DNA of 64,000 nucleotides, taken from contig NZ_CP101731.1 in assembly GCF_031202305.1 (NCBI RefSeq), positions 2,666,001 through 2,730,000 on the forward strand, in the 5' to 3' direction. The notes under the pieces are model-generated. The model was not told where the DNA came from. It saw nothing but the letters and a program-made list of their open reading frames with translations, and did not search any database. Below are positions 44,304-52,729 of this stretch, piece by piece; the first letter of the stretch is position 1; the number at the start of each line of letters is the position of its first letter. Position numbers and translations under genes: made by a program. This stretch comes from Pelagibacterium sp. 26DY04 (GTDB taxonomy: Bacteria; Pseudomonadota; Alphaproteobacteria; Rhizobiales; Devosiaceae).

Positions 44304-44996
44304 GTGGTTTCTGCCAAGGCAACACCCGCGTCCAGCGGAACGGCCAATGCCAACCGCCGGTTGAGCGATCTGGCCTATGACCGGATTTTGGAAAATCTCT
44401 TCGAGCGCAAGCTGCCCGCCGGCGCCTTCGTCTCCCAGAACCATCTCGTCGAACTGCTCGACATTCCCGTTGCTCCCCTGCGCGATGCCCTGCGGGTTCT
44501 GGAAGCCGAAGGCGTGCTCAAGATCCACCCGCGCTCGGGCATCGAATTCGTCAAGCCGGGCCTTGAGCTCACCAAATCCACCTATCAGTTCCGCGCCATT
44601 CTCGAGCGCGCCGCCGTGCGCGTCTTTGCCGAGACGGCGGACGAGTCCCTGATCGCCGATATCGCCCGCATGCATGCCGATCTCGTCTCCCGCATCGAGG
44701 CCGAAGGTCTCACCGACGACAGCATGGCCGAAATCGAACGGCTCGAAGGCATCCTGCACGACAACATCATCGGTATCCTGGCCAACCCGCTGATCGAGAC
44801 CAGCTACAAGCGCATGCACAATTACCTGCGTCTGGTCCGCCTCGACCGCCGCCTGACGCCACCGCTCGCGCTGCGGTCCCTTCGCGAGCACATCCAGATC
44901 ATCGATGCCTGCAAGTCCCGCGATGCCGACGCCGCCGAAGCCGCCCTCCAGGCTCATTTCAACGCCGCACTCCAGCGCCATATGGGCCTCTACTGA
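44304..44996 (+). CDS. GntR family (FCD-domain) transcriptional regulator of the deoxysugar genes
   Basis: 230 aa. GTG 44304 is chosen: CGAGGG lies 6-11 bases upstream and the operator at 44252-44267 would otherwise be inside the coding region. Winged helix-turn-helix LAYDRILENLFERKLPAGAFVSQNHLVELLDIPVAPLRDALRVLEAEGVLKIHPRSGIEFVKPG (about 20-85), then an FCD effector domain with the metal-type residues in IARMHADLVSRIE, RLEGILHDNIIG and SLREHIQIIDACKSRDADAAEAALQAHF. Shared operator-like sites suggest it controls both the unit at 29773-33199 and the operon 38527-44221. Confidence 0.9.
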   Translation: MVSAKATPASSGTANANRRLSDLAYDRILENLFERKLPAGAFVSQNHLVELLDIPVAPLRDALRVLEAEGVLKIHPRSGIEFVKPGLELTKSTYQFRAILERAAVRVFAETADESLIADIARMHADLVSRIEAEGLTDDSMAEIERLEGILHDNIIGILANPLIETSYKRMHNYLRLVRLDRRLTPPLALRSLREHIQIIDACKSRDADAAEAALQAHFNAALQRHMGLY

Positions 44997-45066
44997 GGCC
45001 GATCGATTGCCCTCGATGCGCTAACCGGTGTAGCGATTGTTGCGCTGATCCTGGAGGAGAGCCGGC

Positions 45067-45459
45067 ATGCAGAATTTCACCGGCGGCTGCCTATGCGGCG
45101 ATATCCGCATCACAGTTTCGGGCCGTCCCTACCGCGTCGGCCTCTGCCACTGCCTCGATTGCCGCAAACACAGCGGATCGATCTTCCACGGCTCGGCGAT
45201 CTTCCCGCAAGACGCGGTGAGGATCGAGGGCAAAACGCATCACTATAGCGACCGCCATTTCTGCCCGCGCTGCGGCTCGTCGGTCTTCGCCCGCTCCGGC
45301 GACGAGGTCGAAGTGAGCCTGGGCGCCTTCGATGCCCCCGACCAGTTCCGCCCCACCTACGAACTCTGGACCATCCGCCGAGAATCCTGGCTTCCGCCCT
45401 TCCCGCTCAAGCGGCACTACCCCCACGACCGCGACGAAACCAGCCGCTCGGAGGACTAG
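45067..45459 (+). CDS. GFA/CENP-V domain zinc protein
   Basis: 130 aa, ATG 45067 behind GGAGGAG. The Mss4-like zinc fold of the GFA family is shown by GGCLCGDIRITVSG (CxC), LCHCLDCRKHSGS (CxxC) and HFCPRCGSSVF (CxxC), giving the usual zinc-binding cysteines. The founding member was described as glutathione-dependent formaldehyde-activating; for most members the substrate is unknown. It stands alone between the GntR gene and the convergent GH105 gene (6-base gap) and looks unrelated to the sugar operons. Confidence 0.9.
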   Translation: MQNFTGGCLCGDIRITVSGRPYRVGLCHCLDCRKHSGSIFHGSAIFPQDAVRIEGKTHHYSDRHFCPRCGSSVFARSGDEVEVSLGAFDAPDQFRPTYELWTIRRESWLPPFPLKRHYPHDRDETSRSED

Positions 45460-45465
45460 CGCAGC

Positions 45466-46623
45466 TCAGCCGCGCGGCGCCCCCGCGCGCGCAGATGCCG
45501 GAAATCCGGCATTCTCGGTGGCCGACGCTTCCCCGAGGCGCTCCCGCCGCCGCGCTTCGGCCACGGCCATCATGAACGGCCCCACGCCCTTGGCATCGTT
45601 GGGCTGCAATCTTTCGCTGACGTAATAGGCGGCGGTCCCATCGCGATAGCGGCCGTCAAAGCCGCCAAGGCCCGCCACATGGCAGATGGCCCCCAGAACC
45701 GGCTCACCATCCGGCCCGACGGCCAACGCATGCTCGCGCAACCCGGCCAGCGCCTTCAGCCCGATCTCACCGTCGACTCCCGAAATCCCCAACCGCTCGC
45801 CGACGAGGAAGAAATAGGCAAACATCGCCGTCGCCGAACTCTCGGGGTAGTTGCCCTCAAGTTCGGGCTGGTCGGTCACCTGGTTCCAGCGTCCATCCTC
45901 GCGCTGATGCCTCGCCACCCGCTTTGCGAAAACTTCGATTGCCTCGTCGAGCCCGGCTTGCGCCGCTAGTTTCGGCCCTATGGCCTCATGCACATCCACC
46001 AGCGCCATGGCCAGCCAGCCCAGCGCGCGCGACCACAACGCCTGCGATCGGCCCGTTCTCTTGTCCGCCCACCTCTGTTCCCGCGCCTCGTCATAGCCAT
46101 GGCTGTAGAGCCCTGTCGCCGGATCGGCGAGAAGCTCCAGCGCCGATTTCAACTGCACGATGGCATCGTCCACCAGTTCGGGCTTTCCGAAAGCCTTGCC
46201 GTATTCGATCTGGAACGGCAGCCCCATATACAGCCCGTCGAGCCAGACCTGATGAGGATAGCGCAGCTTGTGCCAGTAGTTGCCGCGCCCGATCCGGGGG
46301 TGCCGCCCAAGCTGCTCGGCAAGCCGATCGGCCGCCAGCCGGTATTTCTCCTCGCCGGTCCGTGCATAAAGCGCGATTAGCGCCCGGCCGGAGAGGATAT
46401 TGTCGATATTGAACTCTTCGATATCGTACCCCGCGAGCGATCCGTCATAGCCCACCTGCGAGTCGACCAGCCGCTTGAGATGGCCGAACCACGGCCCGCG
46501 CGGATCGACCCCGTCGAGCAGCAACAGCCCGCGATAAACGCACCCATCCTCATAGCACCAGTCGCCGCGCTTATAGTGCTGGTATTGCTCGGCAAAGGTA
46601 TCAAAGAAAGTGTCGAGCTTCAC
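45466..46623 (-). CDS. Glycoside hydrolase family 105/88, unsaturated rhamnogalacturonyl or galacturonyl hydrolase
   Basis: 385 aa. GTG 46623 overlaps the GH28 stop (GTGA), with GGGAG upstream. An (alpha/alpha)6 barrel of YteR/RhiN type: YEDGCVYRGLLLLDG, then LRYPHQVWLDGLYMGLPFQIEYGKAF with catalytic Asp129 (aligned by eye with YteR Asp143), SQALWSRALGWLAMALVD and GYPESSATAMF-like NYPESSATAMFAYFF. There is no signal peptide, so it acts in the cytoplasm, removing 4,5-unsaturated galacturonate from short imported oligosaccharides. The C-terminal 25 residues (after AEARRRERLGEA) are low-complexity and not conserved in character. Confidence 0.92.
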   Translation of the reverse strand: MKLDTFFDTFAEQYQHYKRGDWCYEDGCVYRGLLLLDGVDPRGPWFGHLKRLVDSQVGYDGSLAGYDIEEFNIDNILSGRALIALYARTGEEKYRLAADRLAEQLGRHPRIGRGNYWHKLRYPHQVWLDGLYMGLPFQIEYGKAFGKPELVDDAIVQLKSALELLADPATGLYSHGYDEAREQRWADKRTGRSQALWSRALGWLAMALVDVHEAIGPKLAAQAGLDEAIEVFAKRVARHQREDGRWNQVTDQPELEGNYPESSATAMFAYFFLVGERLGISGVDGEIGLKALAGLREHALAVGPDGEPVLGAICHVAGLGGFDGRYRDGTAAYYVSERLQPNDAKGVGPFMMAVAEARRRERLGEASATENAGFPASARAGAPRG

Positions 46624-48140
46624 GATGCGCGCTCCCGGCTGTTGCTGTCACCGGGCCAGGCAATGCCGCGGATGATCGGATTGGTTGTATTCTCGGTGAT
46701 GATGCCGCCATGGCGCAGCTCCGGCAGTCCTTCGGCCATTTCCGGCACGCCGGCCTGCGCTTGCGGGTCGTAGGTGACGGAGATGTCCTCGATCACCAGC
46801 CCCATTATCGGCGACTCAGAAAGCCCCAGCACATAGGCCAGCGCATGATGAACGTTCCGCGCCACGATGCCGGCAAAGGTGACGTCGCGCAGATGCGGCG
46901 TTGTCTTGTCGACGGGCGCCGGCGCGCGATTCTGCACGGCGTCCGACCGGCCATCGGGGTCGCAGAAATAGTGCGAATTGATCGCCAGCGGTGTCAGAAC
47001 CCCGTCCATGACGCAGTCGCGCATGGCGATCCGGGCCACCTCACCGCCGCGCCCGCGCCGCGTCTTGATGCGCAGGCCTCGATCGGTATCGGCCAGGGTG
47101 CAGCGCTCGACCGTCACGTCGGTCACCGACCCGCTCATTTCCGAGCCGATCACCACGCCGCCATGTCCGCGCTCCATGCGGCAATGGCGCACCGACACGT
47201 TCCGCGTCGGCTCGGGCACGCGCCCGTCCGGCCAGATCTTGCCGGCCTTGATGGCGACGCAATCATCGCCCACCGAAAACCGCACGCCCACGATCTCCAC
47301 ATCGCTTGAGCTTTCAGGGTTGAGCCCGTCGGTGTTGGGACTGTCGGCCGGATTTTCGATGGCGAGATCGGCAAACATCGCCTTGCGGCAATTGATCGGG
47401 TGGATCGTCCAGCTCGGCGAATTGCGCACCGTCACCCCGGCCATCGCGAAATCGACGCATCGGTTCGCGAAAACCGTTCGCGGCCGGCGCGCGCCCTCGC
47501 GCGTCTCCTTGGGCCAGTCCCACCAGTCGCCCTCGGCTCCCGCCCCGTCGATCACGCCCTTGCCCGCGATCGCGATGTGGGAAGCGTCTATCGCCGTCAG
47601 AAGCGAGGCAAAGCACGCCGCCGGCACGCCTTCCCAGCTCGCCTGCATTTTGCCCTCGGCATCAAACGCGTCGAGAATGGGATAGGCCTGCCGCTCCGCC
47701 AGCCCCTTGAGCACCGCTCCATGCGGCAGATGCAGGCACAGATCCGATTTGAGAAACACCGGCCCGGTGCGCCAGACGCCGGGCGGCACATAGATCGTCG
47801 CCCCAGCCGGCGCGGCTGCAATCGCCGCGGCAAAGGCGGCACTGTTGTCCGCCGCCTTGGATGCCCCATGATCGCGAATGTCGATCAGCGCGGATTCCCG
47901 TGGCGCGGTAAAGTCCAGCCCTCCGAACCCTGCGATCTCCAGCCCATAGGCGATGCCGGGCACCAATCCTTCAACCGTCAGGACCGGCCGCCCCGCTTGC
48001 CCTTCCTGCATCACGTCCCCCGACGCGACCAGCCGCCAGTCGAGCACAGCGTCGAGTTGGTCCCGCGCCGCAACGCCCGCGAGTTCCACCGTGATGGTGC
48101 GCGGCGTGAGGACGAGGATTGTGGGAACCTGAAGAGGCAT
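46620..48140 (-). CDS. Glycoside hydrolase family 28 (polygalacturonase) protein, cytoplasmic
   Basis: 506 aa, ATG 48140. A small beta-rich N-terminal domain (1-80) precedes the right-handed beta-helix starting IDIRDHGASKAADNSAAF. GH28 catalytic motifs are all present: NTDG (269-272), GDD (Asp292 and Asp293), GHG (325-327) and RIK (357-359). No signal peptide is seen, so it probably acts as an exo-enzyme on imported oligogalacturonides or rhamnogalacturonan oligomers. It follows the transporter's receptor gene, separated by a hairpin, and is translationally coupled to GH105. Confidence 0.93.
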   Translation of the reverse strand: MPLQVPTILVLTPRTITVELAGVAARDQLDAVLDWRLVASGDVMQEGQAGRPVLTVEGLVPGIAYGLEIAGFGGLDFTAPRESALIDIRDHGASKAADNSAAFAAAIAAAPAGATIYVPPGVWRTGPVFLKSDLCLHLPHGAVLKGLAERQAYPILDAFDAEGKMQASWEGVPAACFASLLTAIDASHIAIAGKGVIDGAGAEGDWWDWPKETREGARRPRTVFANRCVDFAMAGVTVRNSPSWTIHPINCRKAMFADLAIENPADSPNTDGLNPESSSDVEIVGVRFSVGDDCVAIKAGKIWPDGRVPEPTRNVSVRHCRMERGHGGVVIGSEMSGSVTDVTVERCTLADTDRGLRIKTRRGRGGEVARIAMRDCVMDGVLTPLAINSHYFCDPDGRSDAVQNRAPAPVDKTTPHLRDVTFAGIVARNVHHALAYVLGLSESPIMGLVIEDISVTYDPQAQAGVPEMAEGLPELRHGGIITENTTNPIIRGIAWPGDSNSRERAS

Positions 48141-48167
48141 CGAACCAGAGGATAGGTTGGAGGGAGA

Positions 48168-48190
48168 CGGGCGCGGCAGAACCGCGCCCG
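48168..48190 (-). other. Intercistronic hairpin between oligosaccharide receptor and GH28 gene
   Basis: A 9-bp perfect stem (48168-48176 with 48182-48190, CGGGCGCGG/CCGCGCCCG, 5-nt loop) lies 14 bases after the receptor stop. No T tract follows before the GH28 start at 48140. Confidence 0.6.
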
Positions 48191-48203
48191 CCCTTGTGAG
48201 TGG

Positions 48204-49472
48204 TTACTCCACGCGTTCCAGCGCCTGCTGGGCGCCCTGGATGATCGCGGCAGCCGCTTCCTCGGCCGAGAGCAGGCCATAGGCATACTCTTCGAGCACG
48301 CCTTCAAAGGCGGTGCGGACGGCGGGGTCTTCGAAATAGGGCGAGGCCGGCGGCGTATCGGCCGCGAGCACGAGATCGTTGGCCGCCTTGACGTTGGGAT
48401 CGATCAGCCCTTCTGCTTCGAGCAGCGCAACCGCCGCCGCCGAGGCAGGAACGCCGCGATGGCTGGCCATCACGCGCGCACCCTCTTCTTCCACCAGAAG
48501 GCAGTTGAGGATTTCGGCCGCAGCTTCCTGATTGGGAGAATGGGCCGAAATGGCGAACAGCATGGAGGGTTTGCGGAAGATGCCGTCGGAAACCGCATCG
48601 CCATTCTTGGGCGGCAGCACCGGGCGCAGCGGCGTCTCGCCTTCGAACGGTCCGGAAATCTGCGACACCGTCGAGTCCCATTCATAGGAGCCGGCCACTT
48701 CGCCCGCCGCCCAGTCGCCACGTTCGTGAAGCTGCGGATTGCCCATGGCAGCCGCCTCTTCCCAGCTTTTCATCACGCCCGCATCCACCAGGCTCTGGTA
48801 GAAATTAATCGCTTCGGTCAGCGTGGCTTCGTCCCAGGCGACTTCATTGGTCTGGGGATCGATGAACCCCACGCCCGTCTGCTGGGTGGCATAAAGAGCG
48901 ACAAGCAGCATGGCGTTGTAGCGCGAAGCGTCGAACGGATAGTAGTTATCGCCCAACTCGGTTTTGAACGTTTCGGCAGCGGCGATCATGTCGTCCCAGG
49001 TCTGGGGCGGCTCGACGCCGGCCTGCTCGTAGGTGTCGGAATTGTAGAACAGCACGCGGCCGGTGATCGAAACCGGAATGCCATTGAGCTTGCCGTTGCG
49101 CGTTCCGGTCTCCAGCAGAGCCGGATCCCATTGGGAGAGATCGATGATGTCGGAGAATTCGTTAAGATCGGCAAGGCCCGACCCGTCCGGCGAGAACAGC
49201 GGCAGCCACGGCCAGTTGACCTGCATCAGGTCCGGCGAGGTCCGGCCGGCAAGCTGAGTGGTCAGGCGTTCGAGGTGACCGTCAAAGCCGGTGAATTCAG
49301 GGCTGATCGTATGCCCATGCTTCTCCCCGCAGATTTCCAGCGCCTCCTGGGTCGCCGCGTGCCGGGCGTCGCCGCCCCACCACGATACGCGCAGATCGGC
49401 TGCCTGTGCCGAGCTGAGTGCCGTGGTAACCATCAAGGCCGACACAGTGGCCAGAGTGACTGTACGTTTCAT
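48204..49472 (-). CDS. Extracellular binding protein of the pectic oligosaccharide ABC transporter
   Basis: 422 aa, ATG 49472, with a signal peptide MKRTVTLATVSALMVTTALSSAQA. Mature start LRVSWWGGDARHAATQEALEICGEKHG is typical of TogB-like (oligogalacturonide) receptors, which carry WWGG-x-RH near the N-terminus; further blocks are LERLTTQLAGRTSPDLMQVNWPWL and GVEPPQTWDDMIAAAETF. The genes for its permeases and ATPase lie upstream and its hydrolases downstream. The precise ligand (homogalacturonan or rhamnogalacturonan oligomers) is inferred from GH28 and GH105. Confidence 0.9.
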   Translation of the reverse strand: MKRTVTLATVSALMVTTALSSAQAADLRVSWWGGDARHAATQEALEICGEKHGHTISPEFTGFDGHLERLTTQLAGRTSPDLMQVNWPWLPLFSPDGSGLADLNEFSDIIDLSQWDPALLETGTRNGKLNGIPVSITGRVLFYNSDTYEQAGVEPPQTWDDMIAAAETFKTELGDNYYPFDASRYNAMLLVALYATQQTGVGFIDPQTNEVAWDEATLTEAINFYQSLVDAGVMKSWEEAAAMGNPQLHERGDWAAGEVAGSYEWDSTVSQISGPFEGETPLRPVLPPKNGDAVSDGIFRKPSMLFAISAHSPNQEAAAEILNCLLVEEEGARVMASHRGVPASAAAVALLEAEGLIDPNVKAANDLVLAADTPPASPYFEDPAVRTAFEGVLEEYAYGLLSAEEAAAAIIQGAQQALERVE

Positions 49473-49548
49473 CGTTTTCCTCCCTTCGATGTCTGTCAGT
49501 CGGATTTCGGCCTCCCCCCAATGAGGACAGCCGGATTGGAAAATGGGT

Positions 49549-50667
49549 TCAGATCAGCGAGACGTTGCGTCCCGTCTCCTGGTCGAAAAAGTGCAGCCTT
49601 GCCTCCTGGGGCGAGAGCGAGATCTGCCCGTCCGAAAGCATGGATGGGTTGTAGTGATCGCCCGGAACCACCACGGTGAAGCTGTGGCCGGCGATGTCGA
49701 CGTAAAGGTTCACCTCGTGGCCCATGAACTCCACATGGCTGACCTTGCCGGTAAAGGCGTTTGCCGTGCCGGTCGGCACCACCTGCATATGCTGGGGGCG
49801 CACCCCCATGCTCACGGTTTCATCCGCATTGGCCGCGAGCCGCGAGGCGAGTTCATTGCCGAACGTCACCGTCTGCCCGCCCAGGGTCACCGCCGGAGCC
49901 CCGTTGCGCGTGAGCTGGACCGGGATCAAATTCATCTCCGGCGACCCGATGAAACCGGCGACGAACTCGTTTTCGGGCCGGTTGTAGAGCGTCGCCGGAT
50001 CGGCCACCTGCATAATGCGCCCGTCCTTCATCACGCAGATGCGGTCGCCCATGGTCATGGCTTCGGTCTGGTCGTGGGTGACGTAAACCACGGTGGACGA
50101 GGTCGCGGACTGCTTGAGCTGCTTGTGCAGATCGGTGATGCGCACGCGCATCGAGGCGCGCAGCTTGGCATCGAGGTTTGAGAGCGGCTCGTCGAACAGG
50201 AACACTTCGGGCTGCTTGATCAGCGCCCGCCCCACCGCCACGCGCTGGGCCTGCCCGCCCGAAAGCTGCTTGGGCAACCGGTCGAGCAATTCCTCGATCT
50301 CAAGGATATGGGAAACCCGGTCCACGCCGTCGGCGATCTCGCCTTTGGGCGTCCTCTTGATCCGCAGGCCGAAGGAGAGGTTGTTCTTCACCTTCATATG
50401 CGGGTAGAGCGCATAGTTCTGGAACACCATGGCGATACCCCGATCGCCCGGAACGAGGTTGTTGACCACCTTGTCCCCGATGCGGATTTCCCCGCCCGTG
50501 ATCGTCTCGAGCCCCGCGATCATCCGCAGCGTCGTGGATTTGGCGCAGCCCGAGGGCCCCACCAGCACCATGAACTCGCCGTCCTTGACGTCAAGGTCGA
50601 TGCCATGGACCGCCTTGAAGGCGTTGCCATAGACCTTTTCGACCTTCTTGAGAGTAAGATTGGCCAT
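49549..50667 (-). CDS. ABC transporter ATP-binding protein (UgpC/TogA type)
   Basis: 372 aa, ATG 50667. Walker A reads GPSGCAKST: the usual second-last Gly is Ala, while the Lys and Ser/Thr are kept; variants of this kind occur in other UgpC-like ATPases. Q-loop VFQNYALYPHMKVKNN, signature LSGGQAQRVAVGRAL, Walker [14 protein letters not shown], switch His [14 protein letters not shown] and a TOBE domain with GVRPQHM. It energises the oligosaccharide importer formed with the two permeases immediately upstream. The gap to the receptor gene is 76 bases. Confidence 0.94.
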   Translation of the reverse strand: MANLTLKKVEKVYGNAFKAVHGIDLDVKDGEFMVLVGPSGCAKSTTLRMIAGLETITGGEIRIGDKVVNNLVPGDRGIAMVFQNYALYPHMKVKNNLSFGLRIKRTPKGEIADGVDRVSHILEIEELLDRLPKQLSGGQAQRVAVGRALIKQPEVFLFDEPLSNLDAKLRASMRVRITDLHKQLKQSATSSTVVYVTHDQTEAMTMGDRICVMKDGRIMQVADPATLYNRPENEFVAGFIGSPEMNLIPVQLTRNGAPAVTLGGQTVTFGNELASRLAANADETVSMGVRPQHMQVVPTGTANAFTGKVSHVEFMGHEVNLYVDIAGHSFTVVVPGDHYNPSMLSDGQISLSPQEARLHFFDQETGRNVSLI

Positions 50668-50673
50668 TCGAAA

Positions 50674-51579
50674 TTATCCTTTCACGCCGCCGGTCGAAAT
50701 GCCCTCGATGAAGTAGCGCTGGGCCACGAAGAACACGAGCAGCGAGGGCGCGAGGGTCAGCACCGACATGGCGAGCACCTGGTTCCACTGAAAGGCTTCG
50801 GTCACGTCGAGCGAGAGGCGCAGCGCCAGGGAAACCGGGTATTTTTCAACCGATGAGATGTAGATGAGCGGCCCCAGGAAGTCGTTCATCGTCCACATGA
50901 ACTGGAACAGGCACACCGAGATGATGGCCGGGGCCAGCATGGGGATGACGATGAACACCAGGGTCTGGATCGTATTGGCCCCGTCCACCCGCGCCGCCTC
51001 TTCCATGTCGCGCGGAATGGCGCGCAGGAACTGGATCAGCATGAAGACGAAGAACGCGTCGCCCGCCAATGCCGATGGCACCCAGAGCGGCAGATAGGTA
51101 TCGAGCCAGCCCAAATCCCTAAACAGCAGGTATTGCGGAATGCGGGTGACGACGTTGGGCAGCAGCAGTGTGGCGATCACCGTGGCGAATAGGATGCGCT
51201 TGAACGGAAATTCGAACCGGGCGAACCCATAGGCCACCAGCGTCGCCGAAATGGCCGTCCCGATGGTCTTGGGGATGATGATCCACAAGGTGTTGAGGAA
51301 GAAATGCCCGAAATTCCAGTTGGTCGAGGTCTCCCAGCCGCGCTGATACCCCTCCAGGGTGGGGTTCTGCGGAATGAAGCTCGGCGAGGCAAAGATTTCC
51401 GCATTGGTCTTGAACGAGGCCCCCACCAGCCAGAGCAGCGGGTAGAGCATGATGAACCCGACCGCCGCGAGGATGGCGTAGCGGATAACCGCCGAGATCA
51501 CCTGGTTGCGCCGTGTCCTGGCGTTATGAGCGCGGGCTTCCTCGAGCGCGGTCTGGGGCTGATTGGCAAGTGTTGTCAT
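50674..51579 (-). CDS. ABC transporter permease (MalG/TogN type)
   Basis: 301 aa, ATG 51579, 5 bases from the upstream permease stop. Six membrane helices; EAA loop LRAIPRDMEEAARVDGANTIQTLVFIVIPMLAPAIISVCL near 195-235; C-terminal end IEGISTGGVKG as in CUT1 permeases. The conserved WTMNDFLGPLIYISS segment is typical of the oligosaccharide subgroup. It forms the channel with the product of 51585-52475. Confidence 0.94.
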   Translation of the reverse strand: MTTLANQPQTALEEARAHNARTRRNQVISAVIRYAILAAVGFIMLYPLLWLVGASFKTNAEIFASPSFIPQNPTLEGYQRGWETSTNWNFGHFFLNTLWIIIPKTIGTAISATLVAYGFARFEFPFKRILFATVIATLLLPNVVTRIPQYLLFRDLGWLDTYLPLWVPSALAGDAFFVFMLIQFLRAIPRDMEEAARVDGANTIQTLVFIVIPMLAPAIISVCLFQFMWTMNDFLGPLIYISSVEKYPVSLALRLSLDVTEAFQWNQVLAMSVLTLAPSLLVFFVAQRYFIEGISTGGVKG

Positions 51580-51584
51580 CGCGA

Positions 51585-52475
51585 TCAGCTCCGCCTGTCG
51601 CCGGCGTAGTAGACCCAGTGCCGCGAGGACCAGAAGGCGATGACCGTCAGCACCATGATGATCGCGAACAGAATCCAGGCGATGGCCGAGGCATAACCCA
51701 TGTCGAACTGCCGGAACGCCTTGTCGTAGATATAGAGCGGCACGAGATAGGTGGAGCGCAGCGGCGCGCCGGTGCCGTCGGTGATAATGAACGGCCCGTT
51801 GAACTCCTGGAACGCTTCGACCATCTGCAGGATCAGGTTGAAGAAGATCACGGGCGTGATCAGCGGCAGGGTGATGTAGAAGAAGGTCTGCGCCTTGTTC
51901 GCCCCGTCGATCGCCGCCGCCTCATAGACATGGGTGGGGATCGATTGCAGCGCGGCAAGAAAGATCACCATGGCCGAACCGAACTGCCACACGCGCAGCA
52001 GCGTGATGGTGAACAGCGCATAGCGCGGGTCGCCGAAGAAGTTGATCGCCTCCAAGCCAAGCCCGGTGAGCACCATGTTCACCAGCCCGATATCGGCGAA
52101 GATATAGCGCCAGAGCACCGCGATCGCGACCGACCCGCCCAGGATCGAGGGCACGTAATAAGCCGTCCGGAAGAACCCGATCGCCTTGAGCTTGTAGTTG
52201 AGCACATAGGCGATCAGCAGCGCGAAGGCGAGCTTGAGCGGCACGGTGATGAACACATAGGTCAGCGTCACCTGCAGCGCGCGGTGGAAGGTGCGGTCGT
52301 TAAACAGCAGCTCGACATAGTTGGCCAGGCCAACCCACATCGGATCGCGCAGCAGCGGATAGTCGGTGAACGAGAGGTAGAACGAGGCGCCGAACGGGAT
52401 GGCGGTAAAGATCACCAGCCCCACGACATAGGGCATGACATAGGCCAGCCCGATCCATTTGTTTTCACCGCCCAT
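51585..52475 (-). CDS. ABC transporter permease (MalF/TogM type)
   Basis: 296 aa. ATG 52475 (MGGENKWIGLAYVMPYVVG) with GGGAGAG upstream is preferred over a TTG at 52520. Six helices, with the EAA loop QSIPTHVYEAAAIDGANKAQTFFYITLPLITPVIFFNL near 195-235 and FTDYPLLRDPMWVGLANYVELL in the first periplasmic stretch. It is the first gene of the pectin-oligomer operon, divergent from the AraC regulator across a 254-base promoter region. Confidence 0.93.
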   Translation of the reverse strand: MGGENKWIGLAYVMPYVVGLVIFTAIPFGASFYLSFTDYPLLRDPMWVGLANYVELLFNDRTFHRALQVTLTYVFITVPLKLAFALLIAYVLNYKLKAIGFFRTAYYVPSILGGSVAIAVLWRYIFADIGLVNMVLTGLGLEAINFFGDPRYALFTITLLRVWQFGSAMVIFLAALQSIPTHVYEAAAIDGANKAQTFFYITLPLITPVIFFNLILQMVEAFQEFNGPFIITDGTGAPLRSTYLVPLYIYDKAFRQFDMGYASAIAWILFAIIMVLTVIAFWSSRHWVYYAGDRRS

Positions 52476-52729
52476 CAGCGCTCTCCCGATCGTGGTGACC
52501 GGAGAGAGCCCGATGTCCAATCATCGACGGCACTCTCATGTCAGAAGGTACGAAATCGTGCATCATGATAACTGAACGGGATTGCTCCACCGCGCCGTCT
52601 GGGCACAATGACAGCAAGACTTCCCTATCTCCTCCCATATAACTTGATCGCATCTTGACCATAGTTATCATATGACTTCATTAAAAAGAGCCGGCGTGTA
52701 AAACGGAATTCACAGTTCTGGAGAAAATG
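52476..52729. promoter_or_regulatory. Divergent promoter region of the pectin operon and AraC regulator
   Basis: A TTGACC (52655-52660) spaced 17 bases from TCATTA (52678-52683) is a possible sigma70 promoter for the AraC gene. ATGATAAC (52565-52572) and its exact complement GTTATCAT (52664-52671) form a widely spaced inverted pair, 91 bases apart; the right copy overlaps the putative promoter spacer. Both are candidate AraC-protein sites. Confidence 0.45.

Noticed and set aside
52465..52671. Possible 68-codon leader gene ahead of the pectin importer permease
   Set aside because: No family, no clear ribosome-binding site, and it overlaps the permease start; kept only as leader RNA.
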